Positions 14,092-21,420 of a stretch of 21,420 nt of DNA are shown one piece after another; the first letter of the stretch is position 1, and every line of letters begins with the position of its first letter. The translations under genes were made by a program, and so were the position numbers. Under the pieces are notes generated by a model. The model was not told the DNA's origin. It saw only the letters and a list, made by a program, of their open reading frames with translations, and ran no database searches. This stretch comes from Pelargonium nanum (taxonomy: Eukaryota > Streptophyta > Magnoliopsida > Geraniales > Geraniaceae). Location of the stretch: NCBI GenBank assembly GCA_036897485.1, contig JAYMTF010001768.1:1-21420 (forward strand), read 5' to 3'.

Positions 14092-17000
14092 AGCTGACTC
14101 TCTACATACATTTTCTCCATTAGTATGTGTAAGAAATTTAAAAATACAATTAACATATTTCAACAAATATATAGATGATTTAAAGTGAGGTTTTATTAAT
14201 GGCTTACCAAGCTTGACCCTCTAATTCCTGCTGCAGAGCGAGAGAGCATGGCAAATGGCGTCACCTGTTTTAAAAGAAAATGGAAATAGATAACTTTCAT
14301 TGGGAATTTAGAATAAATAATAAGGATCATTTCAACACACAACTTAATAGAAAAATCCAACTGAAAAAGTGTATACAAACAAACTGAACAGGATCCCCAA
14401 TGGGAGATAAAATTACATCCCATTAAGAATGGAAAAGAATAAAACAATGTGAAAATTAGAACAAGTTGACAATGATGCGTCTCCTAGATCTACACACAGC
14501 TAACTTCATATTTTACAAAATAATCTTCCCAACTAAATTTGTTAACAAAACATTATATACAAAAACTAGAATGTGAAATAAATGTGGAGCTGCATCCAAA
14601 TATAGACCTTCCTTTTCCTCTTGAAATAATACCGTAACTTCCTAGCCAGTGCTACAATGCATTAAAGTATGACTTGAACGGAACTAAATTGTTCCATATT
14701 TCTAGACATTCAATTTGATTTGAAATACCAATTTCACAAAAAGATCAAATTAGTACACATTTTTAGACCAGAATAATTAACAGTTTAATCTGAAATTTCC
14801 ATGCATTTTCATTAACTACTTACAATTTTAAAGCCATTGACAAAACATACATAAACACAATTAAATATAATAAAATGTGTAATGCATTAAAATTTTGGTA
14901 CCTTTAAACTCTCCTGCATCATGACATACAGAAGGCCAGGTGTTTCTCTCTCAATGAGCTCCTTAGTTGCTTCAGGGGTGATATCTCTTGGGGTGAAACC
15001 AGTGCCCCCTTGATTGAGAAGATATATTTTAGAAGTGTTGTGCAAAAATCAAAACAACCTAATGAAGAAAGAGCCTACTCCACCCGAAGAAAAGGACAAG
15101 CTGGAACAAGAGCAAGAACCTTACCAAGGGTCAGGATAAGATCCATTTTGTCAGTGTCACACCATCTCCGTAAAACATCTTTGATTTTCCCAACGTCATC
15201 TGGAACCACAGCAGTCAGAACTACCCTTGCTCCTCCTAATCTTTCTGATGAAGAATTGATAACAGAAACTGCCCTCGGACCACTGCAAATTTGTAAACCA
15301 TTTTATAATTAAATTTCTGAATGTGGATGCACAAACAGGAAAAAAGTAGATGAAGCCAAAAAGTTTTACTCAGACAAAAAAAAAATGAAGCATGTTCCAC
15401 TGACAATAGAAGGATAAAACCAGTAATATAAATTCCAATTGCACCAGATTGAAGAATTGTACTTGTAGTGACACTAAAGGTTGCTGCAAAAGTAGGGGTC
15501 AAGTACTCAATTAAGTTTTAGGTGCTACTGATATACGAGCACAATCCTGGCAAGTTAAGCAATTTGCATAATTTTTCAAGAATCAGGTAACTAAACATGA
15601 CCAACAAAGATCACAGGCCTTGTAGCCCAGTGGTGTCTAAGCACCAAAGCCTCAGATTTTGAGCTACGGCTCGAGAGTGATAAGATTTGAAGGCTTTGAG
15701 AATAAATTTAATAGAACAGGAGACAGCTCCGTTAAGAAGAAAATAAAACTTCTACCAAGAACTGTTAAAATGACTAGCTCAGCTCTTTTCCAACTATTGT
15801 CACAAAACTTTTGGTACTCCTCATGTTCCACTTTAATAATGAGTAGTATCAACTTTGCTACATTGCTATGGCATCAATTAAGTGACCTCTTTGATACTAT
15901 GAACCAAAGAGGTGTATCTAGATGCATTTATGTTTAGATGCGAACCTCCTTGTCCCTGTTGACAGACATTATTTGAAGAATGATGTTTATGAGAAAAGAG
16001 TTACCAAAGGATACTTATTACCCGCCAGTGATGCCATAATCAGCTAAAACTGTTCCAGAACATTCACTGTTTCCTTATCTAACTATGATAAGTAGGAACA
16101 TCAACTCTGACCTATTGCTTTAGCATCCACAAAGTGACCCTTTTGAAACAACCATTCAGAAAGGTGTATCAAGATGCATGTTTCTATCCTCCTCTCCATA
16201 TAAACAAAATTAGAAGATTATCCACAAAATATTATGGCTTTTCTTTTAGATTCAATTTTCTATCTTCTTTTTCTCTCTTTTGGAGTAAAGTAAATTGAGG
16301 AAAGAGTGTAGAAGATAAAGTTGCAGTTTCAGCCTACTAAGTGAACATATACAGCTTCGGCTAGAGAATAAGTCAATACAAATGAAGCAAGATGAACCAG
16401 TATACCTTCGATCAGGCCCAATCCCTGCAGCAACAGTATCACTCACTGTAAGAATAGCTACTCTGTATTGAGCATCTTGAGAGTTATCAACAGCAATTTC
16501 TTGTGATGTACTTCCTTGAGGAGGAGCCAAATTAGATGATAAAGAACTACTGCTTGTAAAGGTACTGTTCAAATCAGAAATTAAGATAGCAGATACAGAA
16601 GATCCAGCAGAAATTATGCTCTGTTTCACAGGTAACTCCAACAGTGCATTAGCCGATTTCATACTTAATAGACGGCTGCTCATCTGATGTCCGGTGCTCT
16701 CAGCAACGAATCTGATATCAAGAAGAAAATATCAATACTACCATATGAATGTAAATTGGAAAGTTAAAATAACCATCTGCCAAAACTCAAGAAAAAAATG
16801 GAAATCAAGTCTTATCGGATCAGATGAAACTGGACCCCTGATAACACTTACCCAGGAGTACCTGATCCATCATTGATCTCCCATCTAATAATGGCACGAT
16901 GGAATTCCATTCGAGCTGGATCTGTCTTTATGGGTTGATTAACACGAGCCTGCACTCTGTACATAACAGAAAAAGAAAGAATGAAACAAAAAAATGAGTA

Positions 17001-17346
17001 AATCATGATTCACCAAAAATAAATTCAGAATAACTGTGTCTGTGTTGGAATATGTCAAATTTCCATGATAAACCATGGGATTTGATTGTGTAGTAAATCA
17101 CGGGATTTGATAGATCAAATTATGGGGTATAGGAGTGATTCTTGTAATTTTACGTAATTCTTCCACACCCATTATAAATATGGGTTCATTGTAGTAAACA
17201 CATCAAGTGAGTGAATACAAAATTAGCCCTTTGAGAATTTAGGATGTGGATGTAGGCCTTATGGCCAAACCATGTTATTCACTTGTATTAACTCTCTTCA
17301 TTTCGTTTATCTCTCTTCCCCATATCATATATCTTATGAATTACGA

Positions 17347-17378
<32 letters not shown>

Positions 17379-20300
17379 AGAACACTTCTGAAGCATAAGC
17401 AACCTCATAAGATGAGGGTTTCCCCATCCTGCAAGATGGCGGATGGCAGGGACCACAAAGAGATGGAAGCAAACTAGGCTGCTCACAGGATTTCCAGGTA
17501 ACCCAAATGCAAGAATTTTTTTGGGCATTGAATTTTGTGCTAATTTTAAACTGATCTCAGCAAACGTCAAAGGCTTTCCCGGTTTCATTCGAACCTGACG
17601 CGGCAATGAATGCAAATTAGTTTATTTTATATATTTTAACTTGGAAATGAACAAAACACAACATATTTACTATACACGGCACTTAGAAAGATAACATTAA
17701 CAAACATATATCAGTTAACCTTACTAAAATATACTGTCCCTCTCTTTTCAAGCAATGGTTTGACAAAATCCTTGTCTCCCATGGAAACGCCTCCAGAAGT
17801 TAGAAGGATATCAATCCCAGAAGAGAAAGCAATATCCAAGATCCTCTCAAGATCATTTTCATCATCTTCAGCAATACCAAGATCAAGAACTTTGCACTGC
17901 TGCTGAATTGCAGCTGCCAGAATCATGGCACGGTTCGAATCCCTAATCTGCAAATACCATATCAGCGAGATTGTTTAATATAAACCGCTATGCAAGTTAG
18001 GACTTCTCCAAAGAGCACACAGTACCTGGCCACGGCTAAGATGCCCAGTTGTTGGCTCCACAAGTTCATCTCCAGTAGAAAGCACAGCAATTGTTGGGGT
18101 AGGATATACCTAAACATAACCATTATCCATCAGTTTTTCTACAAATTCACTCAGCAGTCAGCACGTAAGAAAAAATCTTACAATACCTTCACCATCATTA
18201 CACCTGCAGTAGCAAGTAGGCCAATTTCTGAAGCACCAATCCTCTCTCCGGATTTAAGTACTATTGAATCTTTCTCGATGTCACATCCCTGCCAAAATAC
18301 TCTGCATGAGCTTTCAAATACACAATAGGTACAGAAACAGACTAAATTAATTGTGCAAAAGTGAATATCTATCCAAACATAACTGAAAATAAATTTAAAG
18401 TTTCCTCAATTGTAACTTGGTTAAAATTATGGGAGCTTTCCATGCGAAAAAGGCCTTAATATATACTGTTATAGCAGACCCTTTTACCTTCTACCTTAGC
18501 ATTTTGTGTCAGAGCCCTAGACTACAAACAAGGGTCTCAACGCAACTTCTTTGAAATAAAATGTACTAGATAGAGAGTGAACAGATGCTGAACCTAGTAA
18601 TATTTACCAAACTTCAAACATTGTGTTTGCCGTAAATTATCATAAGAGAAGCAATTTAAAAAATTAAAATAAAATAAAATAAAAACACTTCATTTCCAGA
18701 TTAGCACTGCCTGTCTTTGTGATAGAGTTGTCACCAGAAAAGAAACAAATCAAAGACAAGTACGAAACATTCATTCATACTGTTAAATTAAAGACCAAGC
18801 ATATGTTGTGTTCTTGGACACTTGGATCCCAAAACATTTTCTAATCCCACAACTAATTAGTTGCATTCATGGTGGCATTTTAGAAAAAAATCTACATAAC
18901 GTTCGCTTGTTAGTTAATACAAACAGGCTATCAAGAGCTTAACTCTAGTAAATTAGCAGGATAATTACCACTGGACGAATATCAAGACCTTTTCTTGCAT
19001 GTACTAATATTCTAACTCGTTTCTGTTCAACTGAAGTATCTTTCATTTGTTCAGTGTCCTCAACTTGAACAACCGCATCAGCACCATCAGGTATTGGTCC
19101 TGAGAGAAAACAACAAAAATGTCAAAAATCATATAGCAGTAGTTATATGTTAAGAGAAAAAATACCTTTGATGTCATAAATTATACACCATTCTATTCAA
19201 TATCGAATTTCTGAACTAGTGTTCTCAGTTGGGTGCTCTAACTCAACTTAGACTACTTAGTATATCTAATATCCTTTGGACTTCAGTTTCTGTAATATAT
19301 TTGGAAACACTAAGCTACGAGGACATAACAATTAGACTGGCCTAGCTAAGCCAGCCATGTGAAGGGTTCAGAACCGACATTTCTATCATCACCAAACTCT
19401 AATATGAAAGAACTCTGCAAATAAGTAATTAACAATTTCGAAGTGGGTGAAGATGGGGACTAAACATAGAATATAATCTGTCACACTTCCTAGGTCACAG
19501 CCTTTGGATTATTCATCGGTTCAGTTACAATAGAATAGTGTCATTAAATGATTTGTCCTTTGGACTATCTTCCAATGGAAGTAAAAAAAAAATGCTGCAT
19601 AAAAATAAAAGTTTCAGTTAACCAAAACATTGATTCAGTATAATCAAACTTGCCTCCAGTTGTCACATATGCAACAGTTCCAGAAGTGACTGTTACACCA
19701 ACTCCATCGTTTCCTGCTCTTGACTCGGTTACAATGGTATACTCACCAGGCCCATCTGATGAAACTACTGCATAACCATCCTGCAAGAAACCGTTATTTG
19801 AAAAACATGAATACAGACTATAGAGTTAAGAAAGAAATACAAATTCTAAAATCCATTGGAAAGTCTAAATGAATCAAAACTTAATAGACTCTTGATGTAA
19901 GACTGCTGCTTTCCCTAGAGGACATCAGGATTCAGGATGTTGGAATTTCATCTTATCCACAACACAGAATTTGTAAAGATGAAGTTGAAACTAAAAGATG
20001 AAATGCAAAAGGTACAACATTGCAGATGAACTATTGTAGCTAGATATTGCACGGCAAGGTAGAAATGAATGTAAAATGAACTTCAATAGATGCTCAAACT
20101 GCTCAAAAGATCCTAAAGCTGACTTCTTACACTCATGACCCCTAAAAAAATTAAAACACCCTTGTGTATTTACATGATAAGTAAATAAATCACCACTGGG
20201 AAAGTACTCACAGACAAAGCCTCCCAAAAATGGAAACTTGTTGGATCAACTACCAGAACCACAATGGATGGTTCAAATTAATAAAGAAACCCCCCTTTTA

Positions 20301-20837
20301 CTCTTTCTTCTCTTTAATAATGTGTTTAAGCAGCGACATAACAATGTCAGAACTCAGAAACCTATTGTCTAACATCAGACATCAATGTGGACTCTGAAAT
20401 ACAATCAATGGTCTCGCACAAGTCACAAAAGCAAAAAAAAAGTACACGAGTAATCCACCAAAAGGATACAAAACCGACAATTCAATCGTTTCAAGCCTAA
20501 CACATGACGATAACCAGTATATCATCGAAATTCAAAACAATTCTCTCAGCCGATTAAGCGACCAGTGAAACTGATAAGCATTTTCCTGAGAAACAGACAG
20601 AGGACAAAAGAAAGGGCTCGGACAAACCTTGATTGAAGCTGGATAAGGAGGCAGAGGATCAGGAGCTCGTATATCCTCGGCCAGGACCTTTCCTAGGGCA
20701 ACGTGAAGGGACACGACAAGGGGCGGCAGGCGGTGCGCGACGGTGAGGACTGTTTGAAGAGCCTCCTCCACAGTTATCATCGGAGAGAGCTTGACCCTAT
20801 CATCGACGACGGGGTCGCCTCCTCTGCTCTCCGCCAT
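11788..20837 (-). CDS. CNX1: Molybdopterin molybdotransferase/adenylyltransferase CNX1, 13 exons, 674 aa
   Basis: Exons in coding order: 20628-20837, 19654-19780, 18969-19099, 18187-18288, 18026-18109, 17720-17947, 17404-17594, 16852-16956, 16406-16711, 15125-15282, 14902-15008, 14208-14264, 11788-12006; phases all agree and the frame is open to TAA at 11788-11790. Residues about 1-450 form the MoeA-like E domain: [67 protein letters not shown] (268-279), [14 protein letters not shown]. Residues about 475-674 form the MogA-like G domain: [51 protein letters not shown], then a plant-type tail ending GCSCSH. In the known pathway the G domain adenylylates molybdopterin and the E domain releases AMP and inserts molybdate, giving molybdenum cofactor in the cytosol for nitrate reductase, xanthine dehydrogenase, aldehyde oxidase and sulfite oxidase. 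Length is close to what I recall for Arabidopsis CNX1 (about 670 aa). Intron 2 has a GC donor; intron 12 is 2.2 kb and repeat-filled. Confidence 0.96.
12083..13591 (-). mobile_element. Copia-family LTR retroelement fossil with LTR-like arms in inverted orientation (CNX1 intron 12)
   Basis: Two arms, about 12083-12610 and 13083-13591, are reverse complements of one another over roughly 500 bases, with scattered mismatches and indels. Each contains a shared LTR-like stretch (for example CATTGTCCAACAATGGACAA, TATAAAAGGAGAT, and a polypurine-type flank GTGTGGAGACATGATTGATT). Between them, 12611-13082 read on the - strand resembles the Copia RNase H region (DADYA, then AEYMA-like and RTKHIE-like motifs), followed by the polypurine tract and LTR in the expected order for a - strand element. 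The second LTR-like arm faces the opposite way. The element is broken, with several breaks, most of its coding region is gone, and arm divergence points to an old insertion. It lies inside a CNX1 intron and is presumably spliced out. Confidence 0.75.
14059..14092. repeat. GA microsatellite in CNX1 intron 12
   Basis: A run of AG dinucleotides about 34 bases long with one interruption (AAAG near 14071), within the 5' part of CNX1 intron 12 as transcribed (CT-rich on the transcript). Likely length-variable between individuals. Confidence 0.9.
15615..15680 (+). mobile_element. tRNA-derived SINE-like 5' head in CNX1 intron 9
   Basis: TAGCCCAGTGG at 15623-15633 matches the RNA polymerase III A-box pattern TRGYNNARNNG, and GGCTCGAGAG at 15668-15677 is B-box-like, about 35 bases downstream, the usual tRNA-SINE spacing. 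There is no cloverleaf, so it is not a tRNA gene. The body and 3' tail are not clearly delimited, and no target-site duplication was identified. It is antisense to CNX1. Confidence 0.5.
15836..16183. repeat. Diverged direct repeat in CNX1 intron 9 (about 95-100 bp units)
   Basis: 15836-15929 and 16083-16183 align along their length: both run ATCAACT..., then AAGTGACC..TTTGA..., then AGAGGTGTATCTAGATGCAT in the first against AAAGGTGTATCAAGATGCAT in the second. The starts are about 250 bases apart. This is an old local duplication, or two copies of a short repeat, within the 1.1-kb intron. No coding sense is apparent. Confidence 0.65.
17043..17335 (+). mobile_element. Probable solo LTR (Copia type) in CNX1 intron 7
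   Basis: The stretch begins TGTTGGAATATG and contains a TATA box (ATTATAAATATGGG near 17170), then a TAGGCCTTATGGCCAAACCA-type block and a pyrimidine-rich 3' part. Its length and layout are those of a short Copia LTR with promoter. No internal region or second LTR is present, so it looks like a solo LTR, a fossil. The right end is uncertain because it runs into a microsatellite. Confidence 0.5.
17347..17378. repeat. Compound GT/GA microsatellite in CNX1 intron 7
   Basis: Eight GT units are followed by about eight GA units, close to the splice donor of exon 7 (17404 end). On the transcript this is a CT/AC-rich stretch 25 bases downstream of the donor. Confidence 0.9.
18289..18968 (-). other. 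CNX1 intron 3, nothing distinct
   Basis: 680 bases of AT-rich intron with GT at 18968-18967 and AG at 18290-18289. An AAAAT-type repeat lies at 18661-18685. No embedded gene is seen. Introns 1 (19781-20627), 2 (19100-19653) and 11 (14265-14901) are likewise over 500 bases and show no recognisable element. Confidence 0.6.
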
Positions 20838-20890
20838 TGGAACTCAAAATCTGCTATCGAAGTTGAGGAAGAGAGTTGAGAGCGATGAGA

Positions 20891-20898
20891 TTTATATA
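20891..20898 (-). promoter_or_regulatory. TATA box of CNX1
   Basis: TATATAAA on the - strand, about 55-60 bases upstream of the start codon at 20837. Transcription would start near 20860, giving a short, CT-rich 5' UTR (CTCTCAACTCTCTTCCTC), a common plant leader type. Assignment is by sequence alone. Confidence 0.55.
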
Positions 20899-21276
20899 GA
20901 AAGATACCAGAAAACCTGCATTGACTGACCATTGATGGACTCGCGGGTCACAGTAGAGCACCGTAACCGTTCAACTAGAGAGTACAAAAATAGCAACTTT
21001 GGGGAGTACTTTAAAAGACGAAAATGCCCCTTTGTTTGGATTTTAGCTTTTATGTCACGAAACTGACCATTTGGTTTGGTTAAAGGTCATCGCTAATTCG
21101 TGAAAAAGATAAATGAAGAAATGTTAGGTTTTTCACAGCCACAACCAAGTCAATGAGGTCAACTATACATCGACATGTTCAAATGAAGCATACATGGTAG
21201 ATTATTGAGTGGACCTCTTTTACATGTGTGACACATCAATAATGTAATTGGTTAATTTGAAAAAGAAGCTGATTAG
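20899..21276. other. Upstream region of CNX1, no gene seen
   Basis: About 380 bases of AT-rich DNA upstream of the CNX1 TATA box. No ORF with domain character is present. It presumably contains the CNX1 promoter; I cannot name individual elements with confidence. Confidence 0.4.
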
Positions 21277-21310
21277 TGCATGCATCATACAAGTATGTAT
21301 TATGCATGCA
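21277..21310. repeat. Palindrome with RY (CATGCA) motifs
   Basis: The arms TGCATGCATCATAC (21277-21290) and GTATTATGCATGCA (21297-21310) pair 13 of 14 with a 6-base loop. Each arm carries TGCATGCA, the RY core recognised by plant B3-domain factors. Whether it is regulatory or merely the fold-back end of a repeat is unknown. Confidence 0.6.
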
Positions 21311-21420
21311 GGCATGGGCGGAGCCACCTTGTGTTGAGTGGGTGCATAGGATCTCACTGAACTCAAAAAAGTCATTAACAAGCTTGGTTGATTGTTCTTT
21401 ATCTTGACACATGTGATCAA
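21311..21420. other. Edge of a possible dispersed repeat
   Basis: GGCATGGGCGGAGCCACCTT near 21310 resembles the GGGGCGGAGCCAGGATT-type starts of common plant non-autonomous repeats. The following text (GTGGGTGCATAGGATC) fits, but the element runs off the window, so family and end cannot be set. Confidence 0.25.

Noticed and set aside
14006-14188. Arg/Glu-rich small protein
   Set aside because: It is simply the translation of the GA microsatellite inside a CNX1 intron.
15615-15690. A tRNA gene
   Set aside because: A-box and B-box-like motifs are present but no acceptor stem or anticodon arm can be formed; SINE-like head preferred.
16957-17403. Continuation of exon 7 of CNX1 past 17404 into the microsatellite
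   Set aside because: The frame stays open briefly (LLMLQKCSS then SHTHT from the repeat), but the conserved family sequence resumes at 16956 in the right phase after a GT donor at 17403.

Overview
This window is plant nuclear DNA, most likely from a eudicot. It carries intron-rich genes with short AT-rich introns, plant-type serine carboxypeptidases, a full-length plant CNX1, a Stowaway MITE, and LINE and Copia remnants. Species cannot be told from the sequence. I see no prokaryotic features, RNA genes, CRISPR arrays or operons.

Left half (1-10922): three head-to-tail, type II serine carboxypeptidase-like (SCPL, peptidase family S10) genes on the + strand, about 4 kb apart. Copy 1 is cut by the window edge and broken by a frameshift. 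Copy 2 (4083-6169) is open, has 7 exons and would encode 486 aa. Copy 3 (8061-10922) is open, has 8 exons and would encode 487 aa. Intron positions and phases match throughout, so this is a local tandem duplication. The copies differ in telling ways: copy 2 lacks the last intron, has a divergent last exon and has Ser in place of the conserved Asn of NGGPG; copy 3 uses a GC donor; copy 1 has Arg in [10 protein letters not shown]. The spacers hold a 24-bp inverted repeat (first spacer), and a 5'-truncated LINE plus AT-rich repeat-like debris (second spacer). Intron 6 of copy 3 holds an antisense pair of exon-like blocks that look like a captured fragment of another gene.

Middle (10923-11787): a spacer between convergent genes, containing a 228-bp Stowaway-like MITE with TA duplications.

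Right half (11788-20837): a complete CNX1 gene on the - strand, with 13 exons and 674 aa. It encodes the two-domain molybdenum insertase (MoeA-like E domain followed by MogA-like G domain) of molybdenum cofactor biosynthesis. Its introns are full of repeats: Copia LTR-like arms in inverted orientation in intron 12, a SINE-like head and a diverged direct repeat in intron 9, a probable solo LTR in intron 7, and GA/GT microsatellites. Intron 2 has a GC donor. A TATA box lies just upstream. The final 500 bp holds an RY-containing palindrome and the edge of a possible repeat.

The SCPL cluster and CNX1 are not functionally related as far as can be seen; they are only neighbours. I found no clearly new biological system. 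The most interesting items are the mosaic evolution of the SCPL copies, the captured antisense exon pair and the inverted Copia arms.
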